Program-made: the position numbers and the translations under genes
Notes under the pieces: generated by a model
What the model was told of the DNA's origin: nothing
The model's database searches: none
The model's input: only the letters and a program-made list of their open reading frames with translations
Shown here: positions 48,119-56,727 of the stretch, piece by piece
Numbering within the stretch: position 1 is the stretch's first letter
Layout: each line of letters begins with the position of its first letter
NCBI RefSeq assembly: GCF_009908295.1
Contig: NZ_JAAALO010000005.1
Location: 124,001-188,000 of the forward strand
Length of the DNA: 64,000 nucleotides
Reading direction: 5' to 3'
Origin: Micromonospora rubida
GTDB taxonomy: Bacteria > Actinomycetota > Actinomycetes > Mycobacteriales > Micromonosporaceae

Positions 48119-51100
48119 CGCAGGCCTTTCTGAGGGGGGTCGATCCAGTGCCGCTGGCGCTGGAACGGGTAGGTGGGCAGCCCGGTGCGCCGGACGCGGC
48201 CCTCGGGGTGCAGGTCCGCGAGGTCGACGTCCCGCCCGGCCACCCAGTCAGCGGCGAGGTCGCGCAGCTCGCCAGGCGGGCCGGCGACCCGACCGCCGGC
48301 GGCGAGCTGGGCACCCGCCGTGGACGGGGCGTCGGCGGCAGGCCGGGCGTCGGCGGCGAGCAGGGCGTCCAGGCCGGCCAGGGCGTCGGCGGGGTCGCCC
48401 GCCACGACCGCCGCCCGGCAGGCGAAGGCCCGGCGGCCAAGCGCGAGGGTGGCGGCCACCTCGGCCAGCGCCGGGGCCGCGCCGGCCAGGTGCCGCCGCA
48501 GCCGGGTCAGCGCCGACCGCAGCGCCGCCGGGGTACGCGCCGACACCGGCAGCAGGTGCTCCGCCGCGTCCGGGGCGTCGGCCGGCTCGACCGGCGGCGG
48601 CTGCTCGACGACCACGTGGGCGTTGGTGCCGCCGAGCCCGAACGAGCTGACCCCGGCCACCCGGCGGGCCGCCTGCGGCCAGTCCCGGGCCTTCGTCGGC
48701 ACGTGGAACGGGCCGCCCGCGAGGTCGATCTCCGGGTGCGGCCGGGTGAAGTGCAGGTTCGGCGGGATGACGCCGTGCTGGACGGCGAGCACCGTCTTGA
48801 TCAGCCCGGCGATGCCGGCGGCGGCGTCGAGGTGACCGATGTTGGTCTTCACCGAGCCCAGCGCGCAGGACTCGGCGGGGGCGGCTCCCCCGTACACCTC
48901 GTGCAGGGCGGCGACCTCCAGGGCGTCGCCGAGCGGGGTGCCGCTGCCGTGCGCCTCGATGAACCGGACCTCGCCGGGGGCGACCTCGGCGGCGGCGAGC
49001 GCGCCGGCCACGGCGGCGGCCTGCCCGGTGGGGCCGGGCACCGCGAAGCCGGCCCGGTCGGCGCCGTCGTTGGTGACCGCCCAGCCGGGCAGCACCGCGT
49101 AGACGCGGTCCCCGTCGGCCTGGGCGTCGGCGAGCCGGCGCAGCGCGACCACCCCGACCCCGGAGCCGAAGCCGGAGCCGTTGGCGGCCTCGTCGAAGGC
49201 CCGACACCGGCCGTCCGGGGAGGCCATCCCGCCGGCGGTGTGCCGGTACCGGGGCCAGGTCACGTTGACCCCGCCGGCCAGGGCGATGTCGCACTGGTAG
49301 TCGGCGAGGCTCTGGGCGGCGACGCAGACCGCGACCAGCGAGCTGGAGCAGGCGCTCTGCACGGCCATCGCCGGCCCGGTCAGCCCGAGCCGGTACGCGA
49401 CCTGGCCGGGCAGGTGGTCGGTGGACTGCCGGCCGATCAGCCGGGCCTCCCAGTCGTCGGGGTCGACGTCGCCGACGACGGCCGGGTTGTCCATGAGGTG
49501 GAACAGGAAGTACCGGTTGGCGGAGGTGGCCGAGTACACGCCGACCAGGCCGGGGAACCGCGACGGGTCGTGCCCGGCGTCCTCCAGGGCCTCCCACGCG
49601 GTCTCCAGGAACAGCCGGTGCTGCGGGTCGGTGCGGGCGGCCTCCTGCGCGCCGAAGGCGAAGAAGTCGGCGTCGAAGTCGGCCACGGCGTCGAGCCGGC
49701 CGGTGGCCCGGACGTGCCGGGGGTCGGCGAGCAGCCGTGGGCCGATGCCCAGGGCGGCCAGTTCCTCGTCGGTGTGGTCGTGGATCGCGTCGACCCCGGC
49801 ACAGAGGTTCCACCAGAAGGTGGCCAGGTCCTCCGCGCCGGGGAAGCGGCCAGCCATCCCCACCACCGCGATCTCGTCGCCGGTGTACTCGCGGGCGGCG
49901 GCGGCCGGCGCGACCGGGGCCGGCCCGACCGGGGCGCGACCGGGCACGGGCGGGGCATCGACGAGGCGGGCCTGCGCCTCGACCGTGGGATTCTCGAACA
50001 GCCGCAGCAGGGGCGGGCGCACCCCGAACCGCTCGGCGAGGCGCTGCTGGACCACGCCGAGCAGCAGCGACTGGCCGCCGACGTCGAAGAAGCTGGCGGT
50101 GCGGGCGACCGCCGGGCGGCCCAGCACCGCGCACCAGATGTCGTGCACGGCCCGCTCGGTGGCGGTGGCCGGCTCCTCCCCCGCCGGGACGTCCCGGGCC
50201 GGGTCGGGCAGCGCCCGCTCGTCGACCTTGCCGGTGACGGTGAGCGGGAACTCGTCGACCACCACGACGGCCCGGGGAAGCGCGTACTCCGGCAGCCGCC
50301 GGGCGAGGGCGACGCGCAGGGCCGCCGGGTCGAGGGGCCCGCCGGCCGGTCGGGCGTACGCGAGCAGCTCGCCGTCGCGGGCGATGGCGCGGACCGCGCC
50401 GACGCCGCTCTGGGCGGCGAGGACGGCCTCGATCTCGGTCAGCTCGACCCGGAACCCGCGAACCTTGACCTGCCGGTCGAGCCGGCCGAGGCAGACCAGC
50501 CCGCCGTCGGGCAGCCGCGCGCCGAGGTCCCCGGTCCGGTACGACCAGATCCCGTCGGCGTCCCGGCTGAACCGGTCGTCGGCCCGGTCGAGGTAGCCGG
50601 GGGCGACGTGCCGGCCCCGCACCACGATCTCGCCGGTGCCCTGGTTCTCGTCGCTGCCCGGGATCTCGCGGCTGCCCGGGATCTCGCCGCTGTCCGGGGC
50701 GAGGTCCACCTCGTAGCCGGGGAGCGCGGTGCCGATCGGCAGCGGGCCGGTGGCGGCGGGGTCGGCGTCGGCCAGCGGCAGCGCGTACCGGGCGGCGAAC
50801 GTCATCTCGGTCGCGCCGTAGCCGTTGACCAGGACGCAGCAGGGGGCGAACCGGTCCCGGCCCCGGGCGGCGTCGGCGAAGGTGGCCTGTTCCCCGCCGA
50901 GCAGCACGGCCCGTACGGCGTCCAGCCGCCGGTCGCCGAGGGCATCGAGCAGGAACCGGTAGACGGTCGGGGTGGAGTGGTAGACGGTGACCCGGTGCCG
51001 GACGAGCTGGTCGACGGCGTGGGCGAGGCCGTGCCGGCGCAGGTCGACCGGGACGACGGCGGCACCGGTGAGCAGCGCCGGGTACAGGTCGGGGATGGCC

Positions 51101-51699
51101 GCGTCGAAGCTGAACGAGGCGAGCAGGCTGAGCCGGTCGTCCGGGCCGATGCCCAGGGCGGCGATCTGGTTGTCGACGACGTGGGCGAGGTTGCGGTGGG
51201 TCTGCCCGACCGCCTTGGGCAACCCGGTCGAGCCGGAGGTGAACAGCACGTACGCCAGCGCGCCCGGGTCGACGGGGGTCGGGCGCAGCGGCGCGGGGGT
51301 CGCCGCGTCGGCGGTCAGCACGGCGGTGCCGGGGCGGTCGGCGGCGAGCCGGGCGGCCAGCTCCCGGTGCTCCGGGGCGGCCAGCACGGTGCGCACGTCG
51401 GCGGCGGCGAGCATGTGCCGCAGCCGGTCGGCGGGGAAGCCCGGGTCCAGCGGCACGTACGCGCAGCCGGCGGCGAGCGTGCCGAGGATGGCGACGACGG
51501 TCGGCGTGCCGTGCGGGGTGAGCAGGGCGACCCGCTCGCCGGGGCGGACGCCGGCGGCGGCGAGGAGCGCGGCGTGGCCTCCGGCGGCGGCGGCGAGGTC
51601 GGCGTAGCTGACCGCGGGACCCTCGCCGAGCAGGGCCGGGCGGGCCGGGGCCTCGGCCGCGACGCGGGCAAATCGATCGATGATGGCGTGTTTTTCCAT
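48115..51699 (-). CDS. hybrid A-PCP-KS protein with AT domain missing; first operon gene
   Basis: The protein of about 1194 residues has an adenylation domain (about 5-480), a carrier (GGQSLLLG, near 543) and a ketosynthase (about 610-1040: QSACSSS Cys near 782, EAHGSGTPLGD, KTNIGHLD). After the ketosynthase the usual KS-AT linker (VSARTPAALRSAL, LALGRRAF) runs directly into a post-AT tail (LPTYPFQRQRHWID) without an acyltransferase or carrier. Specificity positions read D-A-P-H-L-G-G-F-A-K, which matches no code I know. The ATG at 51699 is chosen; a GTG at 51723 is possible and neither has a clear ribosome binding site. Confidence 0.9.
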   Translation of the reverse strand: MEKHAIIDRFARVAAEAPARPALLGEGPAVSYADLAAAAGGHAALLAAAGVRPGERVALLTPHGTPTVVAILGTLAAGCAYVPLDPGFPADRLRHMLAAADVRTVLAAPEHRELAARLAADRPGTAVLTADAATPAPLRPTPVDPGALAYVLFTSGSTGLPKAVGQTHRNLAHVVDNQIAALGIGPDDRLSLLASFSFDAAIPDLYPALLTGAAVVPVDLRRHGLAHAVDQLVRHRVTVYHSTPTVYRFLLDALGDRRLDAVRAVLLGGEQATFADAARGRDRFAPCCVLVNGYGATEMTFAARYALPLADADPAATGPLPIGTALPGYEVDLAPDSGEIPGSREIPGSDENQGTGEIVVRGRHVAPGYLDRADDRFSRDADGIWSYRTGDLGARLPDGGLVCLGRLDRQVKVRGFRVELTEIEAVLAAQSGVGAVRAIARDGELLAYARPAGGPLDPAALRVALARRLPEYALPRAVVVVDEFPLTVTGKVDERALPDPARDVPAGEEPATATERAVHDIWCAVLGRPAVARTASFFDVGGQSLLLGVVQQRLAERFGVRPPLLRLFENPTVEAQARLVDAPPVPGRAPVGPAPVAPAAAAREYTGDEIAVVGMAGRFPGAEDLATFWWNLCAGVDAIHDHTDEELAALGIGPRLLADPRHVRATGRLDAVADFDADFFAFGAQEAARTDPQHRLFLETAWEALEDAGHDPSRFPGLVGVYSATSANRYFLFHLMDNPAVVGDVDPDDWEARLIGRQSTDHLPGQVAYRLGLTGPAMAVQSACSSSLVAVCVAAQSLADYQCDIALAGGVNVTWPRYRHTAGGMASPDGRCRAFDEAANGSGFGSGVGVVALRRLADAQADGDRVYAVLPGWAVTNDGADRAGFAVPGPTGQAAAVAGALAAAEVAPGEVRFIEAHGSGTPLGDALEVAALHEVYGGAAPAESCALGSVKTNIGHLDAAAGIAGLIKTVLAVQHGVIPPNLHFTRPHPEIDLAGGPFHVPTKARDWPQAARRVAGVSSFGLGGTNAHVVVEQPPPVEPADAPDAAEHLLPVSARTPAALRSALTRLRRHLAGAAPALAEVAATLALGRRAFACRAAVVAGDPADALAGLDALLAADARPAADAPSTAGAQLAAGGRVAGPPGELRDLAADWVAGRDVDLADLHPEGRVRRTGLPTYPFQRQRHWIDPPQKGLR
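50653..50699 (-). repeat. in-frame 18-bp tandem repeat in the first adenylation domain
   Basis: GCTGCCCGGGATCTCG occurs at 50653-50668 and again at 50671-50686, with a decayed third copy following. The repeat encodes EIPGSREIPGSDEN-type residues inserted before the A6 region (TGEIVVRGRHVAPGYL) of the adenylation domain, a surface loop. Confidence 0.75.
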
Positions 51700-52309
51700 G
51701 TCAGCGCACGCGGGTCGCGACACCGTCGACGGGCGCGCGGCATCCGGTCACTGTGATCACGATCCCCCCCCAGGACTACACAATGGATGCAGCATATGGG
51801 CCGACAACTGGCCGGCAAGATCATCGATTGGAGTCGGACCGAAGAGCCGACGACGCCCGCCCGGGACGGCCGGAGAGATTCACCCGATCAGTCCTCTAGC
51901 GCGTAGAGGATCTTGGACTTAAGGGCGTACCCGCCAGTAATCTTGCGGCCAAAGCCCCTGCTGGCCGGGGGTTTTCCCATGCGGCGTGCCCTGAGTCACA
52001 GATCAGGAGGGCAGGCCGAGAGGGGCGACCGCCGCCGTACGGCGATCGCCGCCTCAGGCAGAACAGTCCATAGTGGCGCAATCCGGACGAGACCCTTGCC
52101 GGTAGGGTGTCGGCCGACAGTTGCAACACCGCCGCCGGCGGCGTGATCGAACTCAAGCAGATCAGCCACGTCACGATCATCGGGGTCGACGGCGGAACCG
52201 GGGTCCCCCGGCCCGCCGGGTGGCGGCGACCGACCCGGGCTCGACGCCGTGACCTCCGACCGCCGCTGATCACCCGGAACCGGGGCGGGGGCCGTCGGCC
52301 GCGCGGGGA
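51700..52309 (-). promoter_or_regulatory. 610-base region upstream of the operon, no supported gene
   Basis: No convincing gene is seen; short open frames here lack codon bias and conserved motifs. On the minus strand, a possible promoter is TTGTCG, 19 bases, TGTAGT (about 51772-51802), upstream of a perfect GTGATCAC palindrome (51753-51760) next to an eight-C run. A 7-bp stem TCCTCTA/TAGAGGA (51892-51910) and the terminator-like hairpin at 51951-51975 lie further up. The AT-richer stretch 51775-51840 fits a promoter. All are candidates only. Confidence 0.4.
51951..51975. terminator. terminator-like hairpin with T-tract
   Basis: AAAGCCCC (51951-51958) pairs with GGGGGTTTT (51967-51975) around a nine-base loop. 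The run of T on the plus strand and of A before it would work in either direction. It may insulate the operon promoter from the acetyltransferase gene upstream. Confidence 0.55.
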
Positions 52310-52930
52310 TCAGAACGGCCGCGTACGGGACGCCACCCACATCGCGCGGGTCATCTCGTACTCGACCTCACCAAGGTCGGCTCCCGGCAACGGGTCGTCC
52401 CAGGTCGGGAAGTACGTGCGCGCGTACCGCATGCCGACGGCCTCCATCACACCCCGGGAGCCGGCGTTCACGGCCATGGTCTGCGCGATCACCCGGCCCT
52501 GCCCGACGGTGTCGAAGGCGTGCCGCAGCAGGGCGCGGGACGCCTCGCTGGCCAGGCCCTTCCGCCAGTGCCGCCGGACGAGGCGGTAGCCGAGTTCCGC
52601 GACGGTCGGGTCGTCGGGTTGGTCGGGGCCGTGCGCCGGCGGAAGCATCATGAGCCCGACGAACTCGCCCTGGTCCTCATGGGCCGGTGGCGTCGAGCCA
52701 CGCACACCGCCGGCAGTGCCGAACGCCATCCAGTAGCCCAGGCCGTCCACCTTGTCGGCCATGGCCATCCTCCGCGCGTGGGACTCGGCCACCTCGGCGC
52801 TGGATCGCGCCCGGCCGGTGAGGTAGCGGAGCACCTCCGGATCGGAGTCGAGCTGGACTTCCGCCTCAAGGTGCCGGTCCGCGAGCGGAACCAGCAGGAG
52901 GCGGTCGGTGCGCAGGACGGGTTGGGCCAC
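52310..52930 (-). CDS. GNAT family N-acetyltransferase (RimJ/RimL type)
   Basis: The 206-residue protein begins VAQPVLRTDRLLLVPLADRH, a typical GNAT opening, and contains ELGYRLVRRHWRKGLASEA, the acetyl-CoA binding loop, and VNAGSRGVMEAVGMRY. The substrate is unknown. The GTG at 52930 starts the protein just before the conserved strand; its ribosome binding site is weak. Confidence 0.85.
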   Translation of the reverse strand: MAQPVLRTDRLLLVPLADRHLEAEVQLDSDPEVLRYLTGRARSSAEVAESHARRMAMADKVDGLGYWMAFGTAGGVRGSTPPAHEDQGEFVGLMMLPPAHGPDQPDDPTVAELGYRLVRRHWRKGLASEASRALLRHAFDTVGQGRVIAQTMAVNAGSRGVMEAVGMRYARTYFPTWDDPLPGADLGEVEYEMTRAMWVASRTRPF

Positions 52931-52994
52931 CCGGCAAGACTCACATGACGATGCCGGCGGTGCGATCGAATTACTGCTGAGCCGGGCTGGTCGG

Positions 52995-53195
52995 TCAGCC
53001 GACGGGACCGAGATTCTTCGCGAGGTCCACGAACCCCGCCCAGGCGGCCGGCGCGAAGGCCAGCGTCCCGCCGTCGCGGTCCTTCGTGTCACGGACGAGG
53101 ACAACACCGGCAAGGTTGTCGGCAACCTCGACGCACGATCCGCCGTTGTTACCGCTCTTCGTGCTCTTGCGCCATTGCGCCTGGCTCATGTCCAT
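52995..53195 (-). CDS. DUF397 protein
   Basis: The 66-residue protein has the DUF397 pattern QWRKSTKSGNNGGSCVEVAD, then VLVRDTKDRDGGTLAFAPAAWAGF. It overlaps the stop of the XRE regulator: an ATG at 53189 would make a four-base ATGA overlap, while 53195 is preceded by GGGAAG. It forms the standard regulator/DUF397 pair. Confidence 0.9.
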   Translation of the reverse strand: MDMSQAQWRKSTKSGNNGGSCVEVADNLAGVVLVRDTKDRDGGTLAFAPAAWAGFVDLAKNLGPVG

Positions 53196-53953
53196 GATGC
53201 CGCCGCTTCCCTGATGAGGTCCAGTGACTGCGCCCGGGAGAGGGCTTCGCCGCGAATGCGCTCCCATCGCCGGACCAGCGTAGCAACGCCCGAACCTTGG
53301 TTGATGATCTGCGCAGGTGCCTGGCTGTCGACATGCGCGACCTGTTCGCCATCGGGTAGTTCGGCCAGGATGATCGGGCCGCCGAGACCCGGGTACATGC
53401 CGGCGGTGGCCGGCACGATGTAGACCTGCACCGCGGGGCGTTGTGCACACTCGGCCAGGTATTCGCACTGCTCGCGCATGAGGCCTCGGTCGCCGTACGC
53501 CGATCGCCGCAGGACCGCCTCGTCGATGATCGCGATGAACAGGGGCGGGCAGTCCCGTTGCAGGATCGCTTGCCGACCCAAGCGCGCCTTGACCAGCTGG
53601 GCGACGGCCTCGGCGGACAACGACTCGCCGGCCAGCGTTGCCCGCGCGTACGCCTCGGTCTGGAGTAGGCCCGGCACCCACGCCAGTTCGTACCACCGCA
53701 GCGTGAGGGAGTCGCGCTCCCAATCAACCCACTCGCGCAGCCATGTCGGACCGCGACGCTTCAGAGCCTCCGGCCACAACTCGGCGACTTCCCGGCCGAG
53801 GATGGCGGCAACCTTCGCCCGATGCCGGGACTGCGGGATATGTCCGGGACTTGCCCACCGCCCTGCGGTCTTCGGGTCTACACCCACCTGAGCTGCGAGC
53901 GTTTCAGCGGTCAACCCGGCGGCCGTCATGGCCTCGACAACGGCATGGTTCAT
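53186..53953 (-). CDS. XRE family regulator with DUF5753 domain
   Basis: The 255-residue protein has a short helix-turn-helix (residues about 8-55: TAETLAAQVGVDPKTAGRW) and a DUF5753 domain (about 75-250: WYELAWVPGLLQTEAYARATL, AIIDEAVLRRSAYG). The helix-turn-helix resembles those that use a WPEALKRRG linker in Micromonosporaceae. The ATG at 53953 follows GGGAAG. Divergent from the small-gene chain at 54165-54981, which it may control. Confidence 0.9.
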   Translation of the reverse strand: MNHAVVEAMTAAGLTAETLAAQVGVDPKTAGRWASPGHIPQSRHRAKVAAILGREVAELWPEALKRRGPTWLREWVDWERDSLTLRWYELAWVPGLLQTEAYARATLAGESLSAEAVAQLVKARLGRQAILQRDCPPLFIAIIDEAVLRRSAYGDRGLMREQCEYLAECAQRPAVQVYIVPATAGMYPGLGGPIILAELPDGEQVAHVDSQAPAQIINQGSGVATLVRRWERIRGEALSRAQSLDLIREAAASWT

Positions 53954-54022
53954 CCGGCTTCCCTCTCTGGATTGTCCCGTGCACTTCAACTCCATCCTGC
54001 TACGCGGTGTGATTGTCTCGCA

Positions 54023-54037
54023 ACCCTCGGCGAGGGT
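54023..54037. promoter_or_regulatory. ACCCTC-GGC-GAGGGT palindrome in divergent promoter region
   Basis: A perfect 6-bp inverted repeat with a three-base centre lies in the 211-base region between the divergent regulator and small-gene chain, followed by GTTTT. It could be an operator for the regulator or a short terminator. Confidence 0.35.
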
Positions 54038-54164
54038 GTTTTCAGGACGGCGTGGGTCGGCTGGCAGGTTCCCGGCTCGCGTTCGTCGAGGGGGCCGCCC
54101 GGTCCTTCCCGCACCACACCGAGCGGGCGGCTCCCTCTCTAATCTCGACGGACGAGGGAGAGCC

Positions 54165-54446
54165 ATGTCGCACCGAGGAGGACGTCACCGGGCCTATCGC
54201 GGCCGGCACTGCGCGTGCCAGGTGTGCCGCGAGGACAGGGCCAGGAAGGAGAGGCGCGAGTCGAAAACCGAGCCCGAGCCGAAGACCGAGCCGAAACCCG
54301 CGCGGTACGACCCGCCGCTCGTCGGCCCGATGGTCCCGCCGCTGCGCGTACCGCGTAACGACATGGCGACGCGGGTCGGGTGGGGCATCGCCGTCGAGCC
54401 ACACGGTCGGCTGGAGACGTGGCACGGGAACGGGGGCCGGTGGTGA
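54165..54446 (+). CDS. small basic protein, first of three chained small genes
   Basis: The 93-residue protein starts MSHRGGRHRAYRGRHCACQVC, with two or three Cys that could bind metal (HCACQVC), then a Lys/Glu/Pro-rich linker and a C-terminal LVGPMVPPLRVPRNDMATRVGWGIAV. I do not recognise a family. The ATG at 54165 follows GAGGGAG. The stop overlaps the next start by four bases (GTGA). Confidence 0.6.
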   Translation: MSHRGGRHRAYRGRHCACQVCREDRARKERRESKTEPEPKTEPKPARYDPPLVGPMVPPLRVPRNDMATRVGWGIAVEPHGRLETWHGNGGRW

Positions 54447-54736
54447 GGCGGGCTCGCGGCCCGGTGGCGCTGGAGTTGCACTGCGCGGCGGGCCCCGCCT
54501 GGCTGTGCGAGGCCGACGGCGAGCCGTTCCCGTGCTCCGTATGGCGGAGCCTGCCGATGGACGACCACCTTCGCGGCGTACTGCTGGCGGTCTTCACGCT
54601 CTTCCTCCGCCCGGCGATCCGCGACCTGCGGGGCCAGCCCGACGGCCCGACCCCGCCGGAGATCGTGGAGCGGTTCCTGTGGTTCCTGCCGATCAGCGAC
54701 GAGGAGGCGCGGGCGACCGCGCTGCGGTACCGCTGA
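54443..54736 (+). CDS. small protein, second of three chained genes
   Basis: The 97-residue protein begins with GTG at 54443 inside the previous stop. It contains LELHCAAGPAWLCEADGEPFPCSVWRSL, with three Cys, and a hydrophobic helix HLRGVLLAVFTLFLRPAIRDL. The segment GEPFPCSVWR resembles the short Cys-Trp motif of the next protein in the chain (PWPCGPAR). Function unknown. Confidence 0.6.
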   Translation: MRRARGPVALELHCAAGPAWLCEADGEPFPCSVWRSLPMDDHLRGVLLAVFTLFLRPAIRDLRGQPDGPTPPEIVERFLWFLPISDEEARATALRYR

Positions 54737-54981
54737 TGCCCGGCAGCCCGCACCTCCCGATCCGGCCCCTCTGGCTGTGCAGACGTTGCGGGGCTCCGTG
54801 GCCGTGCGGCCCGGCGCGGCTGTCGCTGCTGGCCGAGTACCAGGGCAACCGGACGGCCCTGCTGTTCTACCTGGCGATGCTCCAGGAGGAGGCGAGGGTC
54901 CACCTGACGGCGCTGCACCCGTCGGCCCCGCCGCGCGACCTGACCAACCGCTTCCTGTCCTGGGTCCGCGCGCCACGGTAG
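54736..54981 (+). CDS. small Cys-rich protein, third of three chained genes
   Basis: The 81-residue protein contains LWLCRRCGAPWPCGPARLSLLAEYQGNRTALLFYLAML, a pattern (C-x2-C, W-P-C, LLAEY, YLA) widely seen in small actinobacterial proteins near XRE/DUF397 genes. Its start shares one base with the preceding stop (TGATG). Function unknown; some relatives are labelled flavin reductase without support. Confidence 0.7.
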   Translation: MPGSPHLPIRPLWLCRRCGAPWPCGPARLSLLAEYQGNRTALLFYLAMLQEEARVHLTALHPSAPPRDLTNRFLSWVRAPR

Positions 54982-55027
54982 CCCGCCCCGGCCGCCCGCC
55001 CCGGCTGCCAGCCTGGAACCGTGGTGG

Positions 55028-55453
55028 TCAGGCTCGATGCTCGCCAAGAACCTTACTGAACATCGCAAGGTAGCTGTCATGAGCCAGGGACAGTTCTCCA
55101 AGCGCATCCTCGGTGAACCACGCGATGGCATCGTGTTCGTCCGGCGCGACGTTGACCGGAGACCCCGTCCACGCTTCGATCAGCCAGATCTGCATGTCGA
55201 ACGTGTCGGCACGAACTTCATGCACGGGCGGACCCGACGGCGCCGCGATGTCGATGCCCAGCTCCTCTCGAAGCTCTCGAGCAAGTGCCGCGCCGGGCAG
55301 TTCCCCGGGCTCCACGTGCCCACCGGGCAGGTCCCAGACGTCGGGATACCAACGGCGGCGGGGAGATCGGTGACATAACAGTATCCGGTTGTCGTCCCGC
55401 AGCAACGCCGTGACGATGCGAGCCTTGGGAGAGCCTTCCGCGGAGATCGACAC
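55028..55453 (-). CDS. Nudix hydrolase
   Basis: The 141-residue protein has a complete Nudix box (GGHVEPGELPGAALARELRE, then ELGI) after DVWDLP. It resembles small 8-oxo-dGTP-type or housecleaning Nudix enzymes, but specificity is unknown. GTG start at 55453. Confidence 0.9.
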   Translation of the reverse strand: MSISAEGSPKARIVTALLRDDNRILLCHRSPRRRWYPDVWDLPGGHVEPGELPGAALARELREELGIDIAAPSGPPVHEVRADTFDMQIWLIEAWTGSPVNVAPDEHDAIAWFTEDALGELSLAHDSYLAMFSKVLGEHRA

Positions 55454-55553
55454 AGGCGCATTGTGCCACCCGCCGTAAGCCGACTCTGTCCCGTGCCGAA
55501 CGGTGGCCGGCGTACTGATCGGTCTCAGTTTCTACCTGCTGGATGATCGTGGC

Positions 55554-56186
55554 GTGGAATATTTTGACCTGTCGCCGTACGACTACCTCGGCTTTCCGCT
55601 GCCGATGCGGGCCATCGGATGGCTGGGGCACCATCATGGGGTGCAGGGCACGGGCGCGGCGCCGATGACTGGTGCCGAGATGGAGCAACTCAGGGCCATC
55701 TCCCGGCGGCTCGGCAGCGTCACGCTCGGCTGGCACGACTGTGACTTCTGCGGGGCCTTTGAGGGTAACGGCGAGTATCGCTACTACCTGCCCGACGGGC
55801 AGATCTACGCCGCGCCGATGATGATCATGCATTACGTTGAAGAACACGGATACCGGCCACCTGGGGAACTGCGCGACGGCTTGCGGGCGGCCGGGCAACC
55901 GCAGTGGGACTGGCGCGCCGAGCGCTTGCGCGCAGTGCTGCTGGACCAGTCGGAGGACCCGGACTTTCGGTGCCAGGCCGCAGTCGACCTCGCGAACTGG
56001 AACGACCCGCGCGGGTTGGACGCGTTGTGGCACGCCGCACACGATGAGGAACTGGCCGACGTGGCGGGAGACGAGATCGGCCGCTCGTTGGCGGCGTTCG
56101 TGGCTCGTGGCCTCGCGAGCAATCTGCTCGCCGAGGACTTGCACGTCATGGTGCGGTACGGCATTGACGAAGCATCGGGCCGGTGA
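55554..56186 (+). CDS. conserved-looking hypothetical protein
   Basis: The protein of about 210 residues begins VEYFDLSPYDYLGFPLPMRAIGWLG, has a CDFCGAFEGNGEYRYYLPDGQIYAAPMMIMHYVEEHGYRPP segment with two close Cys, and ends in helices that look like one or two HEAT-type repeats (DPDFRCQAAVDLANWNDPRGLDALWHAAH). It is unrecognised beyond that. The GTG at 55554 is chosen because the conserved-looking part begins there; an upstream ATG-like start at 55503 is possible. Confidence 0.6.
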   Translation: MEYFDLSPYDYLGFPLPMRAIGWLGHHHGVQGTGAAPMTGAEMEQLRAISRRLGSVTLGWHDCDFCGAFEGNGEYRYYLPDGQIYAAPMMIMHYVEEHGYRPPGELRDGLRAAGQPQWDWRAERLRAVLLDQSEDPDFRCQAAVDLANWNDPRGLDALWHAAHDEELADVAGDEIGRSLAAFVARGLASNLLAEDLHVMVRYGIDEASGR

Positions 56187-56727
56187 CGTCCACGGGCATC
56201 CGCCGCTGCCGCTGACCGCTCGCCTCGGAACGCAGCCGCTGCCCACGGAGGGCGGGCGCGGCGCGGTCGTAGCCGATGAGCGCGTGGTGACGCCATCAGC
56301 CGCCGGCGAGAGACACCTGACGTTGTTCTTCAGTGCCCGCTGCATCCGGCCTGCCCTGGGGCGGTGAGGTCTCGACCATCTCGACGGTGGCGTCTGGGCG
56401 GACCCGCGCCGGCAGCCTGCCGAAGCGGGCGGAGCGACTCTGAGTGCTGTCGAGGTCAGCAATCTGCTTGTCCATATGACAATGCTTGCACGTCAGGGCC
56501 GCCACGGGGAGCTCCAGAACATCCGGATCTGCCGCCGACCGTGCGCTGCGGATCGCTGGTGACCATTACGCTCGGTACTTTGGTGCGGTCGAGCCGGCCC
56601 ACACTTCGGTGCTCGCCCGTGACGGGTTGCGGACGTCCACCCGGTTACGACCGGTCTTCTCGGTTGGCCTGGTACTGGGACCGCCCACCGTGGCAAATAC
56701 ATGATCGATACGACGGGAGCACGGTCC
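56187..56727. other. 541-base stretch without a supported gene
   Basis: Short open frames on both strands lack codon bias, motifs and ribosome binding sites. GC content is lower than in the operon. Nothing else of note is seen. Confidence 0.5.

Noticed and set aside
56296..56505. Small minus-strand gene with CKHCH motif
   Set aside because: No ribosome binding site, weak codon bias and low-complexity content; the Cys pair is too short to support a zinc-binding protein.
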